Assembly (NCBI GenBank): GCA_005116745.1
Contig: SWDS01000001.1
Location: 341,757 to 405,756 of the forward strand
Length of the DNA stretch: 64,000 nucleotides
Source: Nitrospira sp.
GTDB taxonomy: Bacteria > Nitrospirota > Nitrospiria > Nitrospirales > Nitrospiraceae
Reading direction: 5' to 3'
The notes under the pieces are model-generated. The model ran no database searches. It was not told the DNA's origin and saw only the letters and a program-made list of their open reading frames with translations. The translations under genes were made by a program, and so were the position numbers. How positions within the stretch are numbered: the first letter of the stretch is position 1; every line of letters starts with the position of its first letter. Below, piece after piece: positions 9,024 through 16,977 of the stretch.

Positions 9024-9134
9024 CGAGGGGGGTCGCGTGGCGGGGCGAAGCGCGCATTTCGGTGCCATCATCATGCGTCCAATACGGATGGCAGTCGAGA
9101 TCATCGCCGGCACGATCGCACGCTCCTCTGGGGC

Positions 9135-9151
9135 TGCGGCCTTGGGCCGCA
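9135..9151. terminator. GC-rich hairpin after the M16 genes
   Basis: TGCGGCC (9135-9141) and GGCCGCA (9145-9151) form a perfect 7-bp stem with a 3-nt loop, 110 nt beyond the second M16 stop. No T-run follows, so it is either a Rho-assisted stop or an incidental hairpin. The rest of 9024-9276 shows no coding frame that I trust. Confidence 0.3.
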
Positions 9152-9276
9152 ATGCCGTCGCGTGCTGTGCGTTTTACTGGTGAGAGCGAGTTGCGCGATG
9201 ACACGGTGTCTCAACGCGCGCTTCGTCCGCCACGCATAGGTTAAGGGAGAAAGAATTCACGGCTGAGGGTTAATTC

Positions 9277-10119
9277 ATGCCTCTCGAAGACGACTTTTGC
9301 GACATCCTCAAGAAAGCGCGGACCGGACAAGGGTTGTCGGTCGGTGACGTGGCCAGAATGACGGGGTTGCCCGGCGGCGATATTACAGCGCTGGAACGTG
9401 GCGATCAGCCGCGAGACCATGCGGAGGTGCGCGCACTGGCCAAGGCGTTGGGTTTGCGAGCTGGGCCGCTGGAGCAAATCGCCATTGATAAGTGGGAGCC
9501 CGTTGCCCAACGGACACCGCCCTGGGTAGAGATGGTTCAGGGCTCCATCAGTGGGTATGGCGTGCAAGGGTATATCGTGCATGATGAGGGTGAAGCGCTG
9601 TTGGTGGATACCGCCTATAACGCCCATGCGATGCTTGATGTGCTTCGACGCCGCAGTTTGCGCCTGGTGGGTATTTGTTTGACGCATGGCCATGCGGACC
9701 ATGCGGATGGAATCGAGCAGATTCTCAGCCGTCATGAAGTCCCGGTCTATCTTGGACCGGAGGATATGGGCCTGTTGAGCTGGCGGCCACGGACGGAGCT
9801 TCTGGTGGTGCCGGCAGATGGATTGTCGATCAGTGTCGGACGCCGCACGGTGTATTGTGTGACGACACCTGGCCATACCGCTGGCGGCATCTGTTATCGG
9901 CTGGATGACGCACAACTTCCAGTCTGTTTCGTCGGGGATACCCTCTTTGCCGGATCGATCGGTCGGTCCAATCCCAAGGAACTGTATGCGGCTCATATCG
10001 ATTCGGTTCGCAACCGTCTGCTGACGCTCTCTCCTGACTATCGCTTCCTGCCAGGCCATGGACCTGCCACAACCGTTGAGGAAGAACTCGATCACAATCC
10101 GTTTGCGACGATTCAGTAG
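9277..10119 (+). CDS. HTH (XRE-type) fused to metallo-beta-lactamase-fold hydrolase
   Basis: Residues 1-65 form a Cro/C1-type helix-turn-helix (LKKARTGQGLSVGDVARMTG then ITALERGDQ). Residues 85-280 are a metallo-beta-lactamase fold with the metal motif THGHADHADG (H137, H139, D141, H142), TPGHTAGG, FVGDTLFAGSIGRS and the distal LPGHGPAT. The hydrolase half resembles glyoxalase II-like thioesterases. A DNA-binding domain joined to this hydrolase is uncommon and suggests a regulator that senses its substrate, or an XRE domain reused for protein contacts; both are inference. The next gene follows 11 nt downstream on the same strand, so they are probably cotranscribed. Confidence 0.88.
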   Translation: MPLEDDFCDILKKARTGQGLSVGDVARMTGLPGGDITALERGDQPRDHAEVRALAKALGLRAGPLEQIAIDKWEPVAQRTPPWVEMVQGSISGYGVQGYIVHDEGEALLVDTAYNAHAMLDVLRRRSLRLVGICLTHGHADHADGIEQILSRHEVPVYLGPEDMGLLSWRPRTELLVVPADGLSISVGRRTVYCVTTPGHTAGGICYRLDDAQLPVCFVGDTLFAGSIGRSNPKELYAAHIDSVRNRLLTLSPDYRFLPGHGPATTVEEELDHNPFATIQ

Positions 10120-10130
10120 ACAGGGATGAT

Positions 10131-11111
10131 ATGGATGGATTGGGACGGCATGAACATCGAGATCTTGAGAACAGGCCTGTTCTTGATGCCAGGGAAGAGC
10201 CGGCTCCAGAGATCATTGACGCGACGGAGGCCGATGATGAGGGAGAGCCGTCGTTTTTTTCGAAGTGGACATTACCGATCGTCCTCTTTCTCCTGACAGT
10301 CTTTACGACGTTGTGGGCTGGCGCGTACCAAGCCTACCACGGCCCAGTGCGTGGGCCTCTCAATTTTCTCTTGAGCGCTCCCGAGACGCTGTGGCGGGGC
10401 ATCCCGTTTGCCGGTGCACTGCTGTTTATTCTCACCACACACGAGTTGGGGCATTATCTGTTATCTAAGATCCACCGAGTTCCCGCCTCCTTGCCGCTGT
10501 TCATTCCTGGACCGCCGCATTTCATTGGGACATTCGGTGCCATCATCCGCATGCGCGGTCCAATTCTGAGCCGCCGTGCGCTGTTTGACATCGGTGTCGC
10601 CGGTCCCTTGGCGGGCTTCGTGGTTGCCGTCGTGGCATTGATCGTGGGACTGCATCTGTCCACAGTCGTGGATCGAACCGGCACGTTTGGATTGCAACTC
10701 GGCGAGCCGTTGCTGCTACAGTTCATGGCCTGGGTGATCATCGGGCCGCTCCCGCCGGAGGCAGACGTGGTGTTGCATCCCATCGGCTTCGCCGCCTGGT
10801 TCGGACTCTTCGTCACCTCTCTCAATCTTCTCCCAATCGGTCAGCTCGATGGCGGGCATGTGGCGTATGCCCTGTGGGGCCGGCGCCAACGGACGATGGC
10901 GCTCGTCTTTCTCCCGATCTTGTTGGCCTTGGGCTTCTTCGGCTGGCCAGGCTGGTTGCTCTGGGCGTTCATGGCAGGACTCTGGGGACTCGGCCATCCC
11001 CCTGTCATCGATCCACATGTTCCGTTGGGTCGCAATCGGACCATTGTGGGCTGGATTGCCTTTGTTGTGTTTGTCGTCACCTTTGCACCGGTACCGTTTT
11101 CCTTTCACTAA
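10131..11111 (+). CDS. Site-2 protease family (M50) membrane metalloprotease
   Basis: A 326-residue polytopic membrane protein. A soluble acidic N-terminus (1-45) precedes about seven hydrophobic segments. The zinc motif HELGH is at residues 104-108 within a membrane segment, and the third ligand is in LLPIGQLDGGH (D240). This is the S2P/EGY1-like arrangement that cleaves membrane-embedded substrates. The ATG lies 11 nt after the HTH-hydrolase stop, making a two-gene operon. The natural substrate is unknown; anti-sigma factor or remnant signal-peptide cleavage are the usual roles in the family. Confidence 0.92.
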   Translation: MDGLGRHEHRDLENRPVLDAREEPAPEIIDATEADDEGEPSFFSKWTLPIVLFLLTVFTTLWAGAYQAYHGPVRGPLNFLLSAPETLWRGIPFAGALLFILTTHELGHYLLSKIHRVPASLPLFIPGPPHFIGTFGAIIRMRGPILSRRALFDIGVAGPLAGFVVAVVALIVGLHLSTVVDRTGTFGLQLGEPLLLQFMAWVIIGPLPPEADVVLHPIGFAAWFGLFVTSLNLLPIGQLDGGHVAYALWGRRQRTMALVFLPILLALGFFGWPGWLLWAFMAGLWGLGHPPVIDPHVPLGRNRTIVGWIAFVVFVVTFAPVPFSFH

Positions 11112-11428
11112 CAGGCACCTCGCCTTGTCATTCACACTCGCACTATTCTTCTGATTTCCTTGTCCGAATTCGTGCCTGATCCTAAAGTAGAGTACTGCGT
11201 ACGACCGATGTGCCTACGTGGAATCCGTGGCATAGGAGGCAGTGTGTATGGGGCGGGCAGATAGGAACGCAAGTGAATAGTAGCCCGTTCCTATTTGTTC
11301 ACCAGATCAAACCGGTTCTCCCGGCCATGCGTCATTCACGATCCAACATCACCCGCTGACTCCCTCCTCCAAATCTTCCCAATTGCTCTAACTCAGTGTA
11401 TCCTGCTTCCGCAACCTGAAGCACGCTC
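11112..11428. other. Intergenic stretch without a gene
   Basis: About 317 bp between the site-2 protease and the DUF4258 gene. I see no coding frame with family character, no strong terminator and no RNA gene. It marks the left edge of the accessory patch at 11.4-13.9 kb. Confidence 0.5.
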
Positions 11429-11713
11429 ATGGAACCTACGCCCATCACGGACTATATCCTGACGCCTCATGCCCAGTGGGAACTATCCAGGCGCAGCTTG
11501 AGTGAGGCTACCATCCATGCCATACTTTCAGCACCAGAACAGCGATTTGAGGTTCGTCCGGGGAGGTTTGTGCTTCAATCAAAGGTCGTCTCCGCACATC
11601 CGGGAAAGACAGTCCTCGTTCGGGTCTTCGTGGATGTCGATCGTACGCCGGCAGAAGTAGTGACGGCTTATCAGACAAGCAAGATCGCGAAGTACTGGAG
11701 GGACGACAGATGA
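11429..11713 (+). CDS. DUF4258-like protein, putative toxin of a TA-like pair
   Basis: A 94-residue protein with the DUF4258 layout: LTPHAQWELSRRSLSEATI near the N-terminus, a basic central strand segment, VLVRVFVDVDRTPAEVVTAY and a C-terminal KIAKYW. DUF4258 is a small RelE-like fold proposed as a toxin in pairs with DUF2283. The stop overlaps the start of the downstream DUF2283 gene (ATGA at 11710), the tight coupling usual for such pairs. Toxicity is not shown by sequence alone. Confidence 0.75.
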   Translation: MEPTPITDYILTPHAQWELSRRSLSEATIHAILSAPEQRFEVRPGRFVLQSKVVSAHPGKTVLVRVFVDVDRTPAEVVTAYQTSKIAKYWRDDR

Positions 11714-11913
11714 AAGTATCATATGATGAAACGACGGACACGCTCAGCGTGATTCTCAAAGACAACACGCCAATCGTCGAAAGTGACGAGGATAAACCTG
11801 GGGTTGTTCTGGACTATGATGCCGCAGGCAACCTAGTGTCGCTGGAAATTCTTGATGCCTCGAAACGGGTCACTGAAGCACATAAGGTCGAATTCCAGAC
11901 AACCGGGTCGTGA
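11710..11913 (+). CDS. DUF2283 family protein, putative antitoxin
   Basis: A 67-residue protein with the DUF2283 pattern: VSYDETTDTLSVIL near the start, then GVVLDYDAAGNLVSLEILDAS. DUF2283 proteins are small beta-rich partners commonly encoded next to DUF4258. It starts within the stop of the upstream gene, so it is translationally coupled. The antitoxin assignment is by analogy with other pairs. Confidence 0.8.
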   Translation: MKVSYDETTDTLSVILKDNTPIVESDEDKPGVVLDYDAAGNLVSLEILDASKRVTEAHKVEFQTTGS

Positions 11914-12218
11914 ATTTTCAGGCGTAAGGAGCACGCTTGGGGATCGGATCGTGTTTCGTGTATGGCACAGAGAAGCTGCTTCAGCTTTCCCGCACGACCC
12001 CCTAGCAACGACCACATCCGAAATTCTCCTTTACCCTACACGGATGGACTTCCCGTCACTTTCTGATCATCTCTTCTTCAGGAGGAACCTTGCTCGTGCC
12101 TCTCACAACGCCTACTATACGATTTGTACGATTCGTTTAGGTTCCTAGGAAAGTGGAAACCGCTTATACGGAAAGACGCAGTCTGTGTCGGGTGGATTAT
12201 ACAGACTGTCTAATCAAT
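11914..12218. other. Intergenic stretch ahead of the integron-like cassette
   Basis: About 305 bp with no convincing gene. It ends at a GTTAGGC core site. I looked for a full attC or attI on this side and did not find a clear one: no paired inverse core with GCCTAAC is visible within 100 bp. Confidence 0.45.
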
Positions 12219-12225
12219 GTTAGGC
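12219..12225 (+). other. Integron-type core recombination site (cassette left boundary)
   Basis: GTTAGGC matches the GTTRRRY core at which integron integrases cut. The HNH reading frame begins only 16 nt further on, the compact arrangement usual inside a gene cassette, and a matching attC lies at the other end of that gene. Confidence 0.5.
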
Positions 12226-12241
12226 CTTTCTCAGCATCCCT

Positions 12242-12925
12242 ATGAGCCAACGCATTGCCGACTGCATTGAAGTTCTTGATCTCGTGCGATCACTTGCCCG
12301 CCAAAGCCCCCGAAGTCATTCGAGCGAATGGAGGCAAAAAGCGATTGCGCATGTGGCTTCGCGCGGTGTCAGAACAAACACAGTTTTTGCTCATCTCGTC
12401 GGCAAAAACACAAATGACACTTTGAGCGCTAATGAGATCGACCGGCTCATTACTGCATGGATCAAAGACGGCTCTCCCGCACTACAGCAATGGCTCGCGC
12501 GATCATGCTCCGGAAAAGGCGCTAAGCGTGTTGCCCAGTTTTTTCTGACGGAAGATACAACGCCAATCGCGACTGACATTGGCGAGCCAGAGCCAGCGGA
12601 GCGCCACCTTGTAACCACCTATCGGGTACTCCGTGATACTGCTCTTGCGCGCCGCGTCAAAGCAGACATGGACTACACCTGCCAGATCTGTTCTGCTCGC
12701 ATTGTTCTTGGCGACGGAACGCCCTACGCAGAGGCGCACCATGTTAGACCACTTGGGGCACCCCACAATGGCTCAGACCACCTTGGAAATATCGTCTGTG
12801 TATGTCCAAACTGCCACGTCATGCTTGACTACGGTGCAATCGCGGCCGATCCGGAGAGGCTCAGCAATGTCTTGCCGGATTTCATCAGTTACCACAATGA
12901 TGTCATTCTCCGGGGAAAGGCCTAA
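12242..12925 (+). CDS. HNH endonuclease, integron cassette gene
   Basis: A 227-residue protein whose C-terminal third is an HNH nuclease with a zinc site: CQIC at 147-150, EAHHVRP with H166/H167, and CPNCH at 188-192. The N-terminal 130 residues are helical and not recognised. The gene sits between a GTTAGGC core site and an attC site, and its TAA stop lies within the attC R'' box, which is typical of cassette genes. No own promoter is obvious. Possible roles include defence nuclease or restriction-type enzyme; neither can be fixed from sequence. Confidence 0.88.
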   Translation: MSQRIADCIEVLDLVRSLARQSPRSHSSEWRQKAIAHVASRGVRTNTVFAHLVGKNTNDTLSANEIDRLITAWIKDGSPALQQWLARSCSGKGAKRVAQFFLTEDTTPIATDIGEPEPAERHLVTTYRVLRDTALARRVKADMDYTCQICSARIVLGDGTPYAEAHHVRPLGAPHNGSDHLGNIVCVCPNCHVMLDYGAIAADPERLSNVLPDFISYHNDVILRGKA

Positions 12926-12979
12926 CAAGTTATTCAAGCCGAACCCGCTTCGCGGGTCAGCTTAATTCAGGCGTTAGCC
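12920..12979 (+). repeat. attC site of an integron gene cassette
   Basis: A 60-bp imperfect inverted repeat running from GCCTAAC (12920-12926) to GTTAGCC (12973-12979). The inner arms TTCAAGCCGA and TCAGCTTAA pair except for the single extra base expected in the bottom-strand recognition arm, and CCCGCTTCGCGGG forms the apical hairpin. Layout and length match short attC sites found in environmental integron cassettes. Confidence 0.85.
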
Positions 12980-12983
12980 AGCA

Positions 12984-13127
12984 ATGAGCAAAGATCTTAT
13001 TGGAACGTGTGCTTACTGCGGGAGCGAATTCCAGACCACCCGCGATCACATTCCCCCGAAGTCGATATTCCCCACTCCGAGGCCGGATGACCTGAGAGAG
13101 AAAAATAGGGACAGGCTGGTTTTCTAA
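12984..13127 (+). pseudogene. Truncated second cassette gene, HNH-type fragment
   Basis: An ATG only 4 nt past the attC site opens a 47-codon frame: GTCAYCGSEFQTTRDHIPPK then SIFPTPRPDDL. This is the N-terminus of the cassette-borne HNH family with CxxC and TRDHxPPK motifs, whose remaining zinc and HNH residues are missing. The homology stops near 13105, where the DNA changes to AAAAATAGGGACAGGCTGG, a string resembling the repeated ends seen next to RAYT/IS200-type transposases. An insertion or deletion has probably cut the gene. Confidence 0.65.
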
Positions 13128-13345
13128 CGGAAGTGAGAGCGGGATGTGGCTTTGAAATGGTGACGAGAGAGTTGTGATGATCCAGTTGGTGATCTCAAAC
13201 GTGCTGTCGGTAATCTGTTGTCGGTCGCGGCGTTAGGAGCATTGGCTTGCAAGACCACACAAGGATGTTCTACCGGTTCAAAAGAACTGTACAGTGGCCT
13301 GCAAGATGAACGAATCCAGTTGGCAAGGGGAGGCTGGATGAATCG

Positions 13346-13690
13346 CTAATGACGACGATTCCCAGTACGTCGAACAGAGCTTCGTGTCTTACTGGCCCCG
13401 CGAGCTAAGAGCCATTTTTTAAACGACGCTTGGCTTTCACCGGACGGTCTGCCTGCAAGAAGGCTTTCGATACTGATGTCCTCGTCGAGCTTGTCCCAGT
13501 GAATCCCGTGCCCTCTGCCGATCAATCGCCAGTTTTTGCGTTCTACGGGTGTGGCATGAACCAGACGGGGAAACCAGGCAAGTGGCACGGACAAGCTCCG
13601 CCCATCGCTCAGCTCTACGGTGAGCGTGTCTTCTGTCAGAATCACTGTTTCGGCTACCGGCAATGAAATGTCAACTGCCGAAGTATTCAT
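13346..13690 (-). CDS. DUF2442 family protein, putative antitoxin of a TA-like pair
   Basis: A 114-residue protein with the DUF2442 core: VILTEDTLTVELSDGRSLSV, PLAWFPRLVHAT, then NWRLIGRGHGIHWDKLDEDI and SIESLLAG. A basic C-terminal tail (about residues 88-114) could bind nucleic acid. The start lies 20 nt inside the preceding DUF4160 gene, so translation is coupled. The TA interpretation rests on repeated adjacency of the two families elsewhere. Confidence 0.82.
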   Translation of the reverse strand: MNTSAVDISLPVAETVILTEDTLTVELSDGRSLSVPLAWFPRLVHATPVERKNWRLIGRGHGIHWDKLDEDISIESLLAGRPSGESQASFKKWLLARGASKTRSSVRRTGNRRH

Positions 13691-13907
13691 TCCATGCCTC
13701 CAGAAGGGTATTCTTGTGCTCGGTCACGCGTGTATGAATCCAAACGATTTCCGGACGTGAAAATCCTCCGCTTTCTTGCAACCGAATCGGATCAAGCCAA
13801 AACTTTGCCACCTTATCTTCTCGTTCAATGTGGATATGTGACGGTTCATCACGATCGCCCGCATAAAAGAAGAACCGATAAGGACCAACCCTCAGAACTG
13901 TCGGCAT
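13671..13907 (-). CDS. DUF4160 family protein, putative toxin of a TA-like pair
   Basis: A 78-residue protein with the DUF4160 signature: MPTVLRVGPYRFFFYAGDRD, then EPSHIHIEREDKVAKFWLDP and a C-terminal HKNTLLEAWNEYF. It is the first gene of the minus-strand pair and overlaps the DUF2442 gene by 20 nt. Family members are small and of unknown activity; a toxin role is proposed from context only. Confidence 0.85.
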   Translation of the reverse strand: MPTVLRVGPYRFFFYAGDRDEPSHIHIEREDKVAKFWLDPIRLQESGGFSRPEIVWIHTRVTEHKNTLLEAWNEYFGS

Positions 13908-14070
13908 AAACCTGCGCTCACATGAGAGGGCATCTTAGCACGTCTGCTCTTTCAAGCTGAAGCGATCTGCTGCTTCTCTGCGGATCGACTTGTTGGGGTT
14001 GAGTGTCTAACTGCTGCACTGTTCTGATGATTTTCTTGTCGGACTCCAGGCACAGTCCTACAGTGTAGTA

Positions 14071-14823
14071 ATGCTCACAGCCGGTGCATCCACCACCCAC
14101 TGTCCGAAATGTCAGGCCGAACGACCGGATGAAGCGGAGGAGTGCGTTCGCTGCGGGATCATCTTCGCCAAGTATCGGCCGGACCTATTAAAAGAGCGTC
14201 TCTCGTCATCCTCCTCCTCAATTGCAAAATCTCAGTGGATCCTGACGGCCAGACAGTGGCTGATTGAGTCGGACACCACGACCGATTCGATGACGCTCTA
14301 CGGTCGGGCTGCCATATTTGTAGCCATGGTCTGGTGGGGGTGGAAATTTATCACCACGCCGCTCGAAACGAATTACACCGGTGAGTCATTTCTCCATCTG
14401 ATCAATCTGCCGTTTCATGAAGCCGGACATGTGATCTTCATCCCATTTGGTCGTTTCATGACGATTCTGGGTGGAAGTCTCGGCCAGGTTCTCATGCCGA
14501 TCATCTGTCTCGGTACATTTTTGGTGAAGACCCGTGACCCGTTCGGCGCCTCTGTTGCCTTGTGGTGGACGGCGGAAAGCATGATGGATATCGCGCCCTA
14601 CATCAACGATGCGCGCGCGCTGGATCTCATGCTCATCGGCGGAGTGACGGGAAAGGAAACCGACGGACACGACTGGAACAATATTCTGACGATGCTGGGC
14701 TTATTGGAATGGGATCATCGGCTGGCGCACCTCACGTACCAACTCGGGATTCTCCTAATGCTTGTGTCCTTCCTCTGGAGCGGCGCCCTTTTGCTGCGAC
14801 ACTATCGGCGGCTGTCGGCCTAG
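14071..14823 (+). CDS. Zinc-ribbon membrane protein with HEAGH motif (M50-like)
   Basis: Residues 11-28 form a zinc ribbon (CPKC ... CVRC). A linker rich in Ser leads to hydrophobic segments from about residue 75. The motif FHEAGH (H116, E117, H120) lies at a membrane segment, followed by IPFGRFMTILGGSLGQVLMP, resembling a minimal M50 metalloprotease core. No clear LDG third-ligand motif is seen; an aspartate in the MDIAPYINDARALD segment could serve. Hence the protein may be a peptidase-like membrane protein rather than a proven protease. It precedes the kdp genes on the same strand with a gap of 155 bp. Confidence 0.75.
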   Translation: MLTAGASTTHCPKCQAERPDEAEECVRCGIIFAKYRPDLLKERLSSSSSSIAKSQWILTARQWLIESDTTTDSMTLYGRAAIFVAMVWWGWKFITTPLETNYTGESFLHLINLPFHEAGHVIFIPFGRFMTILGGSLGQVLMPIICLGTFLVKTRDPFGASVALWWTAESMMDIAPYINDARALDLMLIGGVTGKETDGHDWNNILTMLGLLEWDHRLAHLTYQLGILLMLVSFLWSGALLLRHYRRLSA

Positions 14824-14902
14824 CCTGCCTCGCTTTTTACTGCTCAACGCCAGTACACCTTCACCAACATTTCACTGTCTTGCACGAGTTTTGATCTCTT
14901 CT

Positions 14903-14928
14903 TGACGATGCTGACGACCATTTTGACG
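14903..14928 (+). promoter_or_regulatory. Repeated TGACG motifs upstream of the kdp operon
   Basis: TGACG occurs at 14903-14907, 14912-14916 and 14924-14928, 50-75 nt before the first kdp-associated start. Such spaced repeats may be a binding site for the response regulator KdpE, but the motif does not match the E. coli KdpE box and no clear -10 element follows at standard spacing. Speculative. Confidence 0.2.
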
Positions 14929-14978
14929 CCATCTTTACGGCGAGAGAGGTAGACTGATCGCCTATAGAGGATTTTGCG

Positions 14979-15059
14979 ATGGACTTGATCTACATCGGGC
15001 TGGTGGTGGGCTTCTTCATCCTCTCCAGATGGCTGATCTCGGGCCTGGAGCGACTCTAA
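14979..15059 (+). CDS. Tiny membrane protein preceding KdpF
   Basis: A 26-codon frame (MDLIYIGLVVGFFILSRWLI then SGLERL) with one transmembrane helix, ending 10 nt before kdpF. Similar one-helix peptides ending in a short ERL tail occur just upstream of kdpF in other Gram-negative kdp operons, from memory. It has the hydrophobicity and position of an extra small Kdp-associated subunit. Function unknown. Confidence 0.6.
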   Translation: MDLIYIGLVVGFFILSRWLISGLERL

Positions 15060-15069
15060 GGTGGTGGGT

Positions 15070-15159
15070 ATGAATGTGATGTACGTGCTGAGCGGAATTG
15101 TGTCTGTAGGTCTGCTGATCTACCTCATGATCGCGTTGCTCAAGGCGGAGTGGTTCTGA
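15070..15159 (+). CDS. kdpF: KdpF small subunit of the Kdp K+-ATPase
   Basis: A 29-residue single-helix peptide: MNVMYVLSGIVSVGLLIYLM then IALLKAEWF. The LIYLMIALLKAEWF ending is the KdpF signature. KdpF stabilises the KdpABC complex in the inner membrane. Its TGA stop overlaps the kdpA start (TGATG at 15157-15161). Confidence 0.9.
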   Translation: MNVMYVLSGIVSVGLLIYLMIALLKAEWF

Positions 15160-16964
15160 TGACCACGAATGCAATTCTCCAAGTGCTCGTGTTTTTCTTC
15201 GTGCTGCTGGCACTTGCCAAGCCCTTGGGCTGGTACATGGCGAGAGTCTATGAAGGCAAACCTTTTGGCTTGGACCGTCTCCTCGGTCCCGTTGAACGGG
15301 CACTGTATCGGCTCTGCGGCGTTCGACCAGCCGATGAGATGGACTGGAAACGCTACGGGGCGGCCATGCTGCTCTTCAATGCGGCTGGGCTCTTCTTCCT
15401 CTACGGCTTGCAGCGGCTACAGAGTCTTTTGCCCCTCAATCCGTCCAACCTCGGCGCGGTCGCACCGGACCTGGCTTTCAATACAGCCGTAAGCTTCGTG
15501 ACGAACACCAACTGGCAGGCGTATGGCGGGGAAACCACCTTGAGTTATTTGACCCAGATGCTCGGCATGACCGTGCAGAGCTTTGTCTCCGCCGCGACGG
15601 GAATGGCAGTGCTCGTTGCATTGATTCGGGGTTTGAGCCGGAGCACGTCAACGACCCTGGGGAATTTCTGGAGCGATCTGGTCCGGAGCACACTCTATAT
15701 TCTGCTGCCTTTGGCTCTGCTGTTGTCTCTTCTCTTGGTGTCTCAGGGAGTTGTCCAGACCTTCAATTCATATCAGACGGTGCCCCTTCTACAACCAGCT
15801 GGTCATGACAAGCCTATGACCGATGCGAACGGCCGACCGGTGCTCGATGAGCAAGGGAAGCCGAAAACCGAGCCTGCCACGGCGATCGGACAGATCCTTG
15901 CCGTTGGTCCAGCTGCCTCCCAAATCGCCATCAAGCAACTCGGCACAAACGGCGGAGGATTCTTCAACACCAATTCCGCGCATCCGTTCGAGAATCCCAC
16001 GCCGCTGTCCAATTTCCTTGAACTCTTGGCGATCCTCCTCATTCCTGCAGCGCTTTGCTACACGTTTGGTCGAATGGTGGGAGATACCCGCCAAGGCTGG
16101 GTTATTCTCGCCGCCATGGCCATTCTTCTTCTCTGTTTTGTTCCCCTCGGACTGTGGGCGGAACAAAGCGGCAACCCGATTCTGACGGGTATCGGTGTGG
16201 ATCAGCAGCCTCAAGGCGGTCAAGCCGGAGGCAACATGGAGGGGAAGGAGCTGCGCTTCGGCATCACTCAGTCGGTCCTGTGGTCCGCCGTGACGACTGC
16301 CGCTTCCAATGGCTCGGTGAACTCGATGCATGATTCCTATACCCCGTTGGGCGGGCTCGTGCCGCTGTTCCTCATGCAGTTCGGCGAAGTGGTCTTCGGC
16401 GGAGTAGGGTCGGGACTGTACGGCATGATCGTCTTTGCGATCATCGCCGTGTTTATTGCCGGTCTCATGGTCGGACGGACACCGGAGTATTTGGGCAAGA
16501 AGATCGAACCCTATGAGATGAAGATAGCCGCATTGCTCATTCTCATCATGCCCATCGTCGTCTTGGGTTTCACAGCCCTGGCGATCAGCACTGAGACCGG
16601 CAGATCGTCTATCTTGAATCCCGGTCCCCACGGGTTCAGCGAAGTCCTCTATGCCTATACTTCCCAAGGGAACAACAACGGCAGCGCGTTCGCCGGTCTC
16701 AACGTCAATACGCCCTTCTACAATCTGACGGGTGGCCTTGCGATGCTGATCTCGCGGTTCTGGCTGGCCATTCCGACGCTGGCACTCGCAGGGGCTCTGG
16801 CTCGCAAGAAAGTGGTGCCGGGCGGACCCGGAACCTTGCCGACCCACACTCCGCTGTTCGTGGTTCTTCTAATCGGTGTGGTCGTAATGGTCGGGGCGCT
16901 CACATTTCTTCCCGCTCTAGCCTTGGGGCCGGTCGTTGAAGGGCTGATGATGAGGGGACAGTAA
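15159..16964 (+). CDS. kdpA: Potassium-transporting ATPase KdpA, K+ channel-like subunit
   Basis: A 601-residue membrane protein that binds and conducts K+ in the high-affinity KdpFABC pump. The ATG at 15159 is chosen because it overlaps the kdpF stop; a GTG three codons earlier is less likely. Selectivity-filter-like loops are visible: [59 protein letters not shown] and [13 protein letters not shown]. About ten transmembrane segments. Full length for the family. Confidence 0.97.
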   Translation: MTTNAILQVLVFFFVLLALAKPLGWYMARVYEGKPFGLDRLLGPVERALYRLCGVRPADEMDWKRYGAAMLLFNAAGLFFLYGLQRLQSLLPLNPSNLGAVAPDLAFNTAVSFVTNTNWQAYGGETTLSYLTQMLGMTVQSFVSAATGMAVLVALIRGLSRSTSTTLGNFWSDLVRSTLYILLPLALLLSLLLVSQGVVQTFNSYQTVPLLQPAGHDKPMTDANGRPVLDEQGKPKTEPATAIGQILAVGPAASQIAIKQLGTNGGGFFNTNSAHPFENPTPLSNFLELLAILLIPAALCYTFGRMVGDTRQGWVILAAMAILLLCFVPLGLWAEQSGNPILTGIGVDQQPQGGQAGGNMEGKELRFGITQSVLWSAVTTAASNGSVNSMHDSYTPLGGLVPLFLMQFGEVVFGGVGSGLYGMIVFAIIAVFIAGLMVGRTPEYLGKKIEPYEMKIAALLILIMPIVVLGFTALAISTETGRSSILNPGPHGFSEVLYAYTSQGNNNGSAFAGLNVNTPFYNLTGGLAMLISRFWLAIPTLALAGALARKKVVPGGPGTLPTHTPLFVVLLIGVVVMVGALTFLPALALGPVVEGLMMRGQ

Positions 16965-16977
16965 GGAGTCACACCCG

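Noticed and set aside
9020-9244. Plus-strand frame overlapping the end of the second M16 gene
   Set aside because: Arg/Ser/Pro-rich composition typical of out-of-frame GC-rich DNA; no family character.
12920-12979. Reading the attC as an ordinary terminator of the HNH gene
   Set aside because: The ends GCCTAAC/GTTAGCC, the extra unpaired base and the following cassette gene fit attC much better, and no T-run follows.
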